The notes below the pieces were generated by a model, which was given only the letters and a program-made list of their open reading frames with translations, was not told where the DNA came from and did no database searches. Both the position numbers and the translations under genes were made by a program. A DNA stretch of 64,000 bases from Paroedura picta. Taxonomy: Eukaryota > Chordata > Lepidosauria > Squamata > Gekkonidae. The number at the start of each line of letters is the position of its first letter. Position 1 is the first letter of the stretch. Location of the stretch: contig NC_135370.1 of the NCBI RefSeq assembly GCF_049243985.1, forward strand, positions 167,489,824 to 167,553,823, written 5' to 3'. This document shows, piece after piece, positions 35,101 through 41,700 of the stretch.

Positions 35101-36861
35101 TTATAAACGAAGCCAAGTTAATTAAGTTCTAGTTCATTAGGATCAAGGTACTGTGCTTTTCCTGAGTGGCATGGAATGGAAATCTTTTAAATAACTATTC
35201 CGTTGCTTCACATTTCATCACATTGAAAAGCTTAATGCCGTGTGACTGATTTCTTTTCAAGTTCACATGAGTTTCTTTAATCTTTCCTATTTCTGCCTAC
35301 ATGTCCTCTCACACATACGTTTCCCCCCAAATGCTCACATCCTCCATTGCTAGCACCACAAACTCATTATTAGAGCTAGTGTTACATACCAAACTAATTT
35401 GGGACAGAGAAAAATGGGGGAAAAGAAAGAGGACAAGGTGTTAACGTTGTATTCATTTATTTACAAGATTTATACCCCTATACTAAGATGACTAAGCATG
35501 TCTCAGTTGGTCTACTCAGAATCCTACTCAGCTGTATGCAGTGGGACTTAAGAATTCTTAGGCTTGCAGTGTAAGTTGTCTCTTTCTACTAGGGTACACT
35601 GTGCAACAAAAGGGTACACTGTGCAATTGTTACACAAAAAGAAAATCCCATGTAGTGGACCAGAGTCAATATAAAACAATCTATGTATAATTTCAATTTT
35701 TCTAATTTGCTCGAAGAATCCCATGTGGATTATTTAATATTTGATGTCCGTATATTCAGTTTTAGAAGAATAATTACACTGAAGATCAGCTGATCGAAAC
35801 ATCAGCAATTCATTTTCCAATATACCCAAAGATTCTCCAAGCAAACAGTCCTGAACAATTTGAGTCCAATAGCACGTTTAAGTCCAAGAAAGATTGATTC
35901 AAGGCGTGAGCTTTCGAGTGCATGCACTCGAAAGGTCACGCCTTGAATCAATCTTTCTTGGTCTTAAACATGCTATTGGACTCAAATTGTGTTGTGCTGC
36001 TTTGGACCAACACGGCTACATACTTGAACATCAGTTTTTATGCATAGACTTTATTATATTGACTCTAGTCCATCACGTGGGATTCTTTCTACTAGGGGCC
36101 AGTGACTGATTGTCACATTTGGGCAGAGTGGGTCCCCAAAAGAAACCCTTGTTTTTCCTTTTACCCAGAAAGGGTGTGTGTGTGTGTGTGTGTGTGTGAA
36201 CACGGTGGGACCATGTCCCCAAATGCACAACTTTTGCATAGCCATTGGGGGAGGTGCAGGGGCACATCCACGCCCCCTTCCCCCCCCCCCATTCCTGCCC
36301 TTCCACATAGGCCTGCCTCTCTTCACCGTCCAACGCGGGTCCAAAGCTAAGGACTCATCCAGGGCCCCCCGTCCAGGGGCAGGCCTCTGGATCCCCGCTG
36401 CACGAGCCGACCAGGCCCACGCCCCCTCCCCACTCTCCCCCTGGCCGAGGTCCTGCAGCTCTTGCCCTTCCTTACTTTGCATCCTCCGCTCGCTTTTCCC
36501 TGGGCGCCCGCCGGGTGGGGCCGGGCCGGGCGGTGGGGAGGGGGTGGGTGGCGAGGACGCGGTCCCCTCTGCGGCTCCAAACCCCCTCCCCACGGCGGAG
36601 CTGTCAGCACGCCATGTTGTCTCCCCGTCACCCTGGCAACCCCAGAGCGTCGCGCTCTCCCTCAGCCCGGGGGCGCGACCGTGTCAGCCCCGCCCCCTTG
36701 CCCGCCCGCCCGCCCGCGGGGCGGCGCAAACGCAGTGGGCGCCGTCCTCCGAACCTCTGCACACACCTCCTCTCACCTCTCCCGCCCCTAGGGTGACGCA
36801 AGCGCAGTGGCTCACCTCCGCCCTCTCCTATTAACTGCGGGAAACACAAGGTGGTCTTCAT
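17061..36861 (-). CDS. MOK: MOK, MAPK/MAK/MRK-overlapping serine/threonine kinase
   Basis: Twelve coding exons are placed: 36816-36861, 29452-29566, 27645-27734, 25785-25855, 24115-24193, 23761-23809, 22518-22696, 22313-22414, 20477-20650, 20076-20252, 17228-17431 and 17061-17141. Together they encode about 455 residues (human about 419). Kinase marks in order: glycine loop IGKIGEGTFSDV, ATP lysine in YYACKQM, catalytic loop FHRDVKPEN, DFG, and the activation loop TEY before ISTRWYRAPE. After the kinase core (HPYFREL) comes a diverged basic tail. MOK belongs to the RCK group (MAK, ICK) linked to cilia and growth signalling. All junctions agree in phase except exon 9/10, which is one base short. 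Introns carry many MITEs, SINEs and LINEs. Confidence 0.93.
17228..17431 (-). CDS. MOK: MOK exon 11, C-terminal tail
   Basis: Encodes GPPFAVELPKLTVPAVNHLA, matching the human GPAYVMELPKL region, then a proline-rich stretch. Donor gtaaaa. The acceptor after ttttaaaag is weak, so the start could shift by a few codons. Confidence 0.82.
18182..18485. mobile_element. hAT non-autonomous element, family B, in MOK intron 10
   Basis: Starts CAGCGTTTTTCAACC and ends GGTTGAGAACCATTG. The exact 8-bp duplication CACTAGAA lies at 18174-18181 and 18486-18493. Confidence 0.87.
18780..19110 (+). repeat. Two tRNA-derived SINE copies in tandem
   Basis: One copy runs from a tRNA-like head (aatctggagaactgggcttgattcc) to the cttcttctt tail near 18977. 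A second, headless copy starts at once (agtaatatcagggctctctc) and runs to about 19095. Both contain the 'cacagggtgtctgttgtggg' core. Confidence 0.8.
19196..19530 (+). repeat. 5S rRNA-derived SINE split by a CR1 3' end
   Basis: The left part carries the 5S internal promoter A-box type sequence (cttggaagctaagcagggtt) to about 19267. A CR1 3' end with its attctatg tail fills about 19268-19394. The SINE resumes with 'ggctagtatttggaaggggg' (C-box type) and ends with the 'ttgccataaatctgccatga' tail. Confidence 0.75.
19693..19826. mobile_element. Palindromic hAT MITE, family A
   Basis: CAGGGGTAGTCAACC and its inverse, flanked by the exact duplication CTCTTGTG at 19685-19692 and 19827-19834. It is one of two insertions in the window without a central TA in the target. 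Confidence 0.88.
20076..20252 (-). CDS. MOK: MOK exon 10, C-terminal tail
   Basis: The frame VPVKLKRGGLSGFAPNR...GLRRISKEDQRQ resembles the human tail (ISKEGRKQ). Donor gtaatt is in phase with exon 11. The only visible acceptor (tctgtgacag) gives 177 bases, one short of matching exon 9. The 5' edge is therefore uncertain. Confidence 0.75.
20477..20650 (-). CDS. MOK: MOK exon 9, end of kinase domain
   Basis: Encodes SRVMSFDFPIRKGKGISPLM, the subdomain XI arginine context YDPEDRIDAREAL, and the terminal HPYFREL. Acceptor ttaatgcag; donor gtaagc leaves two bases AG. Confidence 0.93.
21297..21512 (-). repeat. tRNA-derived SINE, second type
   Basis: On the minus strand it reads a tRNA-like head (B box gggttcaatccc) and ends near 21300. 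A second copy lies at 27266-27480. It lacks the 'gtgtctgttgtgggg' core of the other tRNA-SINE. Confidence 0.6.
21618..21798. mobile_element. Inverted-repeat MITE ('gaccgtttatgcactgg')
   Basis: The ends gaccgtttatgcactgg (21618-21634) and ccagtgcataaatggtc (21782-21798) are inverted repeats. A related single piece lies at 28785-28885. The target duplication is not clear. Confidence 0.5.
22113..22230. mobile_element. Diverged hAT MITE, family A, in MOK intron 8 near exon 8
   Basis: Starts CAGGGCTGGCCAAAC and ends GTTTGCCCCCCTG, with the 'tccagatgtccatg' cores. The left flank TTCTAAAT has no exact partner on the right. Confidence 0.7.
22313..22414 (-). CDS. MOK: MOK exon 8, kinase C-lobe
   Basis: Encodes FHPLFPGSNELDQISKIHEI and IGTPPKKTLNKFK. 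Acceptor tttgtttacag, donor gtaagt; the split CA/G glutamine codon joins exon 9. Confidence 0.94.
22518..22696 (-). CDS. MOK: MOK exon 7, DFG and TEY activation loop
   Basis: Encodes QDLLKLGDFGSCRSIHSKQP, then FTEYISTRWYRAPECLLTDG and the helix YKMDMWSAGCVFYEIA. The TEY motif marks a MAPK-like dual phosphorylation site. Donor gtacgt. Confidence 0.95.
22976..23128 (+). repeat. (GGAA)n tetranucleotide microsatellite in MOK intron 6
   Basis: About 38 uninterrupted GGAA units lie between MOK exons 6 and 7. The purity suggests a young and length-variable tract. GGAA is also the core of ETS-factor sites. Confidence 0.97.
23761..23809 (-). CDS. MOK: MOK exon 6, catalytic loop
   Basis: A 49-base exon encoding NGIFHRDVKPENILIK, with the HRD aspartate and the Mg-binding asparagine. 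Acceptor gatatag, donor gtaggt. Confidence 0.93.
24115..24193 (-). CDS. MOK: MOK exon 5, alpha-E helix
   Basis: Encodes RKKPLPERRIMSYMYQLCKS and LDHMH. Phases fit both neighbours. Donor gtaggc. Confidence 0.92.
25344..25675 (-). repeat. tRNA-derived SINE with internal duplication, in MOK intron 4
   Basis: Read on the minus strand, it is a tRNA-like head followed by the 'gtgtctattgtggg' core and a cttcttct tail. About 65 bases of the head (tgcatgtggaggaagagcag...) occur twice, near 25516-25580 and 25597-25662. A (GT)n tract precedes it at 25252-25271. Confidence 0.82.
25785..25855 (-). CDS. MOK: MOK exon 4, hinge region
   Basis: Encodes DKKAGAVALICELMDMNIYE and LIK, covering the hinge. Acceptor cctttttag, donor gtaggt; a split glycine codon joins exon 5. 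Confidence 0.93.
26000..26115 (+). repeat. 5S rRNA-derived SINE fragment
   Basis: Carries 'tagatctcggaagctaagca' followed by 'gatacttggaagggacacct' and a short ccttgaaag piece, the order of the 5S-derived SINE family. Confidence 0.65.
26132..26381. mobile_element. hAT non-autonomous element, family C
   Basis: Starts CAGGGCTTCTTAATG and ends GTGAGAAAGGCTG, flanked by the exact duplication ATTTATGG at 26124-26131 and 26382-26389. Confidence 0.82.
26458..26574. mobile_element. hAT MITE, family A
   Basis: Starts CAGGGATGGCTAAACTG and ends GGCCACCCCTG. Target copies TGCTAGAG (26450-26457) and TACTAGAG (26575-26582) differ at one base. Confidence 0.82.
26583..27265. mobile_element. CR1 LINE with inverted 5' part
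   Basis: 26583-26952 on the minus strand encodes the CR1 reverse transcriptase end ([20 protein letters not shown], then DKIERVQRRATRMIWG). From about 26956 the plus strand encodes the next CR1 part (TVRAVSQWNRLPWEVVGSPS) and ends with the attctatgattctatg tail. The two parts are consecutive in CR1 but point away from each other, as after twin priming or inversion. Confidence 0.85.
27266..27480 (-). repeat. tRNA-derived SINE, second type
   Basis: On the minus strand, a tRNA-like head has a B box (ggttcaatccccagt). It matches 21297-21512. Confidence 0.6.
27645..27734 (-). CDS. MOK: MOK exon 3, alpha-C helix region
   Basis: Encodes LEHVNNLREIQALRRLNPHQ and NILTLHEVI. The glutamate in LREIQ is the usual salt-bridge partner of the ATP lysine. 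Donor gtaagt. Confidence 0.93.
27885..28290 (+). mobile_element. L2-like LINE 3' end
   Basis: The sequence encodes NELLEELRALQEL and CRACKTELFHQ in broken form, matching the end of the ORF at 42379-43305. It closes with 'gtaatccaccatgagctggt' and a taagtaagtaag tail. Confidence 0.75.
28350..28652 (-). mobile_element. CR1-type 3' fragment
   Basis: Contains 'catgttggatcaggccaatg', 'gcccatctagtccaactctc' and the following CR1 3' sequence (tctggggcagtg in reverse). Similar text appears at 47490-47650 on the other strand. Confidence 0.65.
28661..28779. mobile_element. Palindromic hAT MITE, family A
   Basis: Starts CAGGGGTAGTCAACC; exact duplication ATTTAGAC at 28653-28660 and 28780-28787. One arm has a short deletion near the centre. 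Confidence 0.88.
29452..29566 (-). CDS. MOK: MOK exon 2, glycine-rich loop and ATP lysine
   Basis: Encodes YKTIGKIGEGTFSDVLKIQ, then RDGKYYACKQMKQHFE. Acceptor ctttttag and donor gtaagc are good. It ends with AG of a split serine codon. Confidence 0.93.
29567..30189. other. MOK intron 1, no repeat recognised
   Basis: AT-rich sequence next to exon 2 with no repeat family or exon visible. Confidence 0.4.
30190..30310. mobile_element. Palindromic hAT MITE, family A
   Basis: Starts CAGGGGCAGTCAAACTGTGG and ends in its inverse. Flanks GGCTAGCC and AGCTAGAC match at 6 of 8 bases. Confidence 0.82.
30779..30905 (+). repeat. tRNA-derived SINE, partial
   Basis: Contains 'tgataaagcttgttctgact' and the 'gtgtctgttgtggggag' core; the tRNA head and the tail are lost. 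Confidence 0.7.
30966..31212 (+). mobile_element. BovB, 5'-truncated copy with target duplication
   Basis: About 247 bases of the BovB 3' end (from atgaaactcaaatactttgg to cacctaacaacaac). The exact 11-bp duplication AGTTGCGCTAA lies at 30955-30965 and 31213-31223. Confidence 0.95.
31409..31698 (+). repeat. Sauria-type SINE
   Basis: The tRNA-like head (tcttgtggtgcagggtggta, then gggagttcgatcccagcag as B box) is followed by the body 'gttggtaaaatgaataccca' and ends 'ggatacctttaccttt'. This is the order of the squamate Sauria SINE, a family thought to use BovB machinery. Confidence 0.85.
31712..32110 (-). mobile_element. CR1-type LINE 3' fragment, reverse
   Basis: Carries 'gggtcatctagtccaaatcc' and 'tggcaaactgctctaatt', the reverse of a common CR1 3' region. 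No open frame is left. Confidence 0.6.
32658..32808. repeat. Foldback repeat
   Basis: Arms 'agtccagtggcacctttgag' (from 32709) and 'cttaaaggtgccactggact' (to 32805) are inverted. The left outer part 'tagccatgttggtctgtctg' recurs in sister copies at 39545 and 63765. Confidence 0.7.
33750..34360 (-). mobile_element. Old L2-like LINE copy
   Basis: The text parallels 42460-42660 block by block: 'ctcattctaccac' for ctcattccaccag, 'cagggatcaccagcaa' for tgggatcatcagcag, 'gggagaggtggtcctgtaga' for ggagataggcggtccctcaa. High divergence indicates an old insertion. Confidence 0.6.
34514..34770 (-). repeat. tRNA-derived SINE
   Basis: On the minus strand it starts with the tRNA-like head (ggtgtagtggttaggagtgc), B box ggttcgattct, then the 'gtgtctgttgtggg' core, and ends at a cttctt tail. 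Confidence 0.85.
35855..35990. repeat. Long near-perfect palindrome of the foldback repeat family
   Basis: The 136-base segment starts acaatttgagtcc and ends ggactcaaattgt, with arms of about 65 bases meeting at gagtgcatgcactc. It is the most complete foldback copy here. Confidence 0.85.
36174..36198 (+). repeat. (GT)n microsatellite
   Basis: About twelve GT units, just outside the MOK CpG island. Confidence 0.95.
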
Positions 36862-37060
36862 GATCGCGGGGCTTCGGCGTTCGCGCATGCGCGCTGGCGG
36901 GCTCGAGCCTCGCCCCGACGCCTCCCGGCTTTCTCCTTGCGCTGAGGACGCTCGCTGTGCGCAGTCGCCGTCGCCGTCGCCGCTCCCCAGTGCCCTTAGA
37001 GATTCACCCTCGCCGGCTAGCCTTTGTGCACATGCGCAGTGTCTCATGTCTGCGTCTATA
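36280..37060. promoter_or_regulatory. CpG island and MOK promoter
   Basis: This GC- and CpG-rich block surrounds the predicted MOK start at 36861. An NRF1-like palindrome CGCGCATGCGCG lies at 36882-36893 and a second site TGCACATGCGCA at 37027-37038, both upstream of MOK. No TATA box is seen. ZNF839 starts 1.5 kb away on the other strand. Confidence 0.7.
36816..36861 (-). CDS. MOK: MOK exon 1, predicted start exon
   Basis: ATG at 36861-36859 opens 15 codons (MKTTLCFPQLIGEGG) plus one base before donor gtgagc. That spare G joins AA of exon 2 to give GAA TAC, so the phase fits. The start sits in the CpG island just downstream of an NRF1-like site. The human protein starts MKNYK, so this N-terminus is longer and unlike it; a different start exon is possible. 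Confidence 0.45.
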
Positions 37061-37374
37061 ATAGTGTTTCTAGCTGGGTGGAGGATTGAGGGCGGTTTTG
37101 CTCTGGTAGAATTCCTCACTTTTTAGGTTGCCAACTCTGGGTTAGCAAATACCTGTAGGTTTTGGAGCGGGATGAGGGTGGGGCTGGAGGGAAGGAACCT
37201 CGACAGGGTACAATAGTATAGAATCCGCACTCCAAAACAGCCATTTTTTCCAGGGGAACTGATATTTGTAGAACAACTGTAATCTCCAGGCTCCACCTGG
37301 AGGTTGGCAATCACAACCTGGGATATCAATCTCCTCCTCCTCACCCACCCCGGTCTCATGAAGCTAAGTGTGTG

Positions 37375-37650
37375 TATATATAAACATTTATTGTCTGCCT
37401 TTCTCACTTGGACCCAAGACGGATTACACAGTGTGAATCCATGCCAATTGACAGGATGGGACATTCAGTAAACAAGGAGGGTGGTAGAACCAGTCCGAAA
37501 TCTAAAAACAACTGATCTCATACCAGTTATTGCCTTACAGACCAGCCAGGTATATAAGCTTTCGTGAACCAAAGCTTCTTTCCTCCGCTGTACCTTTCTG
37601 ACCAAGAGAGATTATACTGAGGAAAGTTTAAACGCTGGGAAATTCTGTTC
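37375..37650. repeat. Unclassified repeat shared with 45945-46100
   Basis: The two places share 'gacaggatgggacattcagt' and a following 'agtctaaaaaca'-like block. I cannot assign a family. Confidence 0.55.
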
Positions 37651-37964
37651 GCCTCTGAGACTGGTTTAAGGTCACTTCGTAAACGTCACGGCAGAGGCGG
37701 GATCTGAACCCAAGCCTTCAAGACCCTAGTCCAGAGGTGGCCAAACAGTGGTTCTCCGGAAGCCCTCCCCACCCACCCACCCCAAAGCATCCATCCCCTC
37801 CCTGTCGCCTAGACTGAGGCCAATTGTCATTCCAGGAGATCGCCAGGCACCAACTGGCAGCCCTACAAGTTCCGCTTGCACCCGAACTCCTTTCCCTGCT
37901 CTCCCACGCCAGATGACGCTTTCAGTACTGTTCAATTTATCATGTTATCTGTACTGTTTTTATT

Positions 37965-38100
37965 CCAGCTCCATGTAAACCGCCCTGAGCCTCAGGGGAG
38001 GGCGGTATATAAATGTAATAAATAAATACATCTTTTGAAAGGTGGCGATATAGAAATTAAACAAACAAACAAACAAATAAATAAATAAAACAAATAAAAA
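37965..38100 (+). mobile_element. L2-type 3' tail and AAAC/AAAT simple repeat
   Basis: Contains 'aaaccgccctgagcctcagg' and 'gggcggtatataaatg', then (aaac)n and (aaat)n to 38100. Confidence 0.75.
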
Positions 38101-38139
38101 AATACACGGTCGCGAGGCGGGACGCAAGCCCTGCCCCCA

Positions 38140-38348
38140 CACGACCCCTCCCCGTTTCATTTCAACGCAACGCCCCGCCGGAATCATTCCAGCGCCATAG
38201 AAAGGGGCGAGGCGGGAAGGATAGAGCGACGCCTCTCCCGCCGCCAATCGCGGCTTCCCGCTTTCAAACCGGAAGTCCACTCCCGAGCCGTTTCCGGTCT
38301 CTATGGTTGGCCGCCCCTTCAAACCCTGCCCCGCAGAGCCGCGTCAAG
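38140..38348 (+). promoter_or_regulatory. ZNF839 promoter
   Basis: CpG-rich. A CCAAT box (gccaatcg) lies near 38243, ETS-type sites accggaagt at 38268-38276 and tttccgg near 38290, and a YY1-type element aagatggcggc at 38346-38356 spans the start codon. No TATA box is seen. Confidence 0.7.
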
Positions 38349-38749
38349 ATGGCGGCTGGTGAGGAGAGCGGAGGGGAGGTCGGCTCGGCGCTCTCTGACG
38401 GGGACGATCGGGCCGCTCCTCCTGGGGCATCTTTGCCCCTGCAGCTTTTCCAGACCCTGCCAGTCCTGGTGGCTGAGCAGCGGGCGGCGGCCGAGGAAGG
38501 GCGGCCGGGGGAGGCGCCTCCTGGAGAAAAGGCCGCATCGGGGCTGGGGTTGTCCTTCGGCCTCCTGCAGCCGCAGGCTCCGAGGAACGCGGGCCCTTGG
38601 TTGGCGGCTCCCGCTCCTCTCTCCGCCACGCGGCCTTTCGGCGGCTCGGCCGACCCTTCCACGGAGCCTCTGCTGGTGCCCAGGGCCCCGCGCAACGCGG
38701 CGCAGCAGCTGCAGGACGTGGCCCGGCGGATCGCCCTCCAGCAGGGCAG
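38349..38749 (+). CDS. ZNF839: ZNF839 exon 1
   Basis: Starts MAAGEESGGEVGSALSDGDD in a good start context (caagATGG) and ends AAQQLQDVARRIALQQG before donor gtcgga. This donor leaves two bases and does not match exon 2 in phase. A later donor near 38852 (gtgtgt) would fit the phase but has poorer sequence and context. Confidence 0.75.
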
Positions 38750-41700
38750 GTCGGAAGCGGCCTCATCTGCTCTTCCTCCCGCCAGGCTGCTTCCACCCCA
38801 GGCACGTCTGTGGAATGACTGGAGGAGGGCGGGCTGGGAATGGCTTTCTGCGGTGTGTTTTGCTCATGCAAGGCTGTGCCGACCTCTTGGTGGGGCCCGG
38901 AGGCCTCTCCGGAATTATAACTGATCTCCAGTTCCTCTGGAGGAAATGACAGCCTTGCCGTGTAGTCTTTGGTATTATACCTCGTGGAGTTCCCTCTTGG
39001 GACTCCACTCTTCAGCAATTTTCCTGACCTGGCAATCCTTTCAGGAGGGAGGGGATCAAATGGACTGCAGTGGTAAAGATTGTGGCTTGTGGTTCACCAC
39101 AAGATTGGGGAGGGGGGTTGAGTATCTCTGCTTTAGTTACACTACAAAGTGACATCTTGTGATCGGCAAAAAGAACCCAGTGAGACAAGTCTGCCTCACT
39201 TGCATTGCAGATAGCCATCTTCCTTTAACTGTAAATGGAACAGTGGAGCCAGTGAAATGTGAAAGTCTTCTTTTGACTATTCTTCCTTGACTCTGATTCC
39301 TACTAGGGTTGTGCGTGGTGGTGTCCGAATCGGCCGTTCCTGGCTAACGCAGCCAGCGCCATGGGGGGAGGGGCCTGCGCCGGTGCATAACTCAGCGCAC
39401 ACACGCTCCATGCCTGCATGTGTGTGCTGAGTTATGCACCGGTGCCCACACCTCCCCTCCCTCCCCCTGCAGCGTGGCGCTGGCTGTGTCGGCCTGGAAC
39501 GGCAAATTTGGACTTAGCTGTGCACAACCCTAATTCCTACTATGTCAAGATGCCATGCTAGTCTGTCTGTGGCCATAAAAAAGAGCAAGACCCCAGTAGC
39601 ACCTTCAAGGCTACAAAATAGGCATTTGAAGAATTGAGCAGAGACTCACGAAAGCTTGCATCCTGCCACAAATGTTGTTAGTTTTTTAAGGTGCTACTGA
39701 ACTCTTCCTCTTTTCCAATTCCTGCTGGAAGAAGAAAATATTTTACATTAATAGCAAACAGCTCTTCTAATCCATAATGTTACTGTGGATATTGCCTGTC
39801 TGTATGCAGGAGATCTAGTTTAAACTTAAAAGGATCAACTTAAATACTAGTTCAGAACTGCTTGGAAAGCAATGTGATGTTCAAGATCATTCAAGAGTTT
39901 GAGGGACATCTATGTAATCTTATGCTTAAATAATCTTCTCTATTTCTTAAAGCAATTGGAAACCATCTGTGTCCAAGTACAGCCAGATCAGGCAAAAGAA
40001 AATGAAAGGCCAGCACTATCTTTTGCCACAAATCAATCCCGGAATATGACCACAGCTCAGTCAGTTGAGAAGAATGCAAAAGTTTTGGGTCTCAATGTTA
40101 TTAATCCTCAGATCATTCGAATAGAGCCTCTTACAGGGACTGGATCACGTCAGTTCTTCTTACACAACTCTTCTGGACCAACAATTCAGCTGCTCCTGCA
40201 GAGACCTTTACATCCCCATGGACAAGTATCTGCAAACAAGCCAACAGCACACCAAATATTAAATGTGCAGAGAAACAAATCCTCTGCAGAAACTCCAAGT
40301 GGTACTTTGGTTTCAAAAAATCCAGTAAACCCTATTGTAAACTCTCAGAAGAAACAAAGAGATCAAAAACTTAAAAAGAACCTGAAGGTGAAAACCCGAT
40401 CAGGGCGGATTTCACGTCCTCCCAAATATAAAGCTAAGGATTACAAATTCATTAAAACTGAAGACCTGGCAGACTGTCACCAGTCTGATTCTGATGACTA
40501 TTCTGAGCTCAGTGTAGAAGAGGATGAAGAGGGCAAAGAGAAAGAAATGCCCTTGACCTACGACTTGAGGCCAAAATTGTTTAAATGTCAGACTTGTGAA
40601 AAATCCTACATAGGAAAAGGGGGCTTAGCACGACATTATAAATTGAACCCTGACCATGGGCCACAGGAATCTTCCCCAGTGAATCAACTTTGTAGTGTGA
40701 CATTGCTGGAAGACACTGGGAAAGCAAATGATGAAAGTAGTCTCCAACCACCACCACAGGTTACTGTAACGAATGAAAAGGCAGAGGCCTTGGAAAATGG
40801 GCAACAGGTAAAAAAGTTTATTTTGTTCCCTTAGTGCGGTGGTTTTCAACCTGTGGGTTGTGGCCCTTTGAGGGGTCGTTTGGCCTTTCCCCAGGGGCAT
40901 GGTAGCAGTGGCATGGCGCTGGCCTCCTCTGTGCTGCCTCATAGCTCACCGAGGCAGCGTGGAGAAGGCTAGTGCCACAGGAGTGGTGGCTAGAAGTATA
41001 GATAGCTTCACCAAGGCAGTGCGGCTGCCTCCATGCCGCCTTGATGCGGGGACGCATGTGCATGTGTGCTGCCCCTGCTGTAGGGGTCATAGAGCTATGG
41101 CGGTTTAGAACCGCTGCCTTCGTGGATTTGAGGAGAGAGATGTAATCCTAGTATTACCAATTATTCATGGAGTGAGATTCTAGGCCAGTAGCCTCTTAAG
41201 AGTCCAGTAAGATTGCCAGGGTATAAGCTTTCAAGAGTTAAAGCTCTTTTCCTAGGATACCTGTACACGGGACTCAAGCCATACCCATGATGCAGTGGTG
41301 TAGTAATGGCATAAGGGTAGACCATTGTCAGTCTGGCATTGTATGGCTTCAGAAAAGGAGTTTTCTTGGTTGACTTGACAAGTGTGTACCCATCACTTTG
41401 AGGTACATACTCTAAGGTTATTGCTGCCATCATTTCAGACTGAAAAATGAATGCATAAAGGCCAACAAGTTGAAAAGGCTGTTCTAATGTTAAGTTTTCT
41501 TTTAAAAGTCTGATACAGGTGGAGGAAAGAGAATGTTTGCAGCACAACAAAAGGACATCCATTTGTTACGCCTGGGTACAGGGAGATCTAGACATCCAAG
41601 GCGTCATGGCCGCCGCAGGAATGCTGTAAGATCAAAGTATTCCGGAAGATTTAACAGACCTAGAGAGATCCCTACCCAGTCTCTTACCCATACGCCAGCT

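Noticed and set aside
36054-36834. Long open frames in the CpG island
   Set aside because: Low stop density follows from high GC content; no domain, splice pattern or conserved start is seen. Only the 46-base MOK exon fits the gene model.
38344-39018. 224-codon frame antisense to ZNF839 exon 1
   Set aside because: GC-rich shadow of the real exon; composition is Arg/Pro/Ala repeats without a domain.
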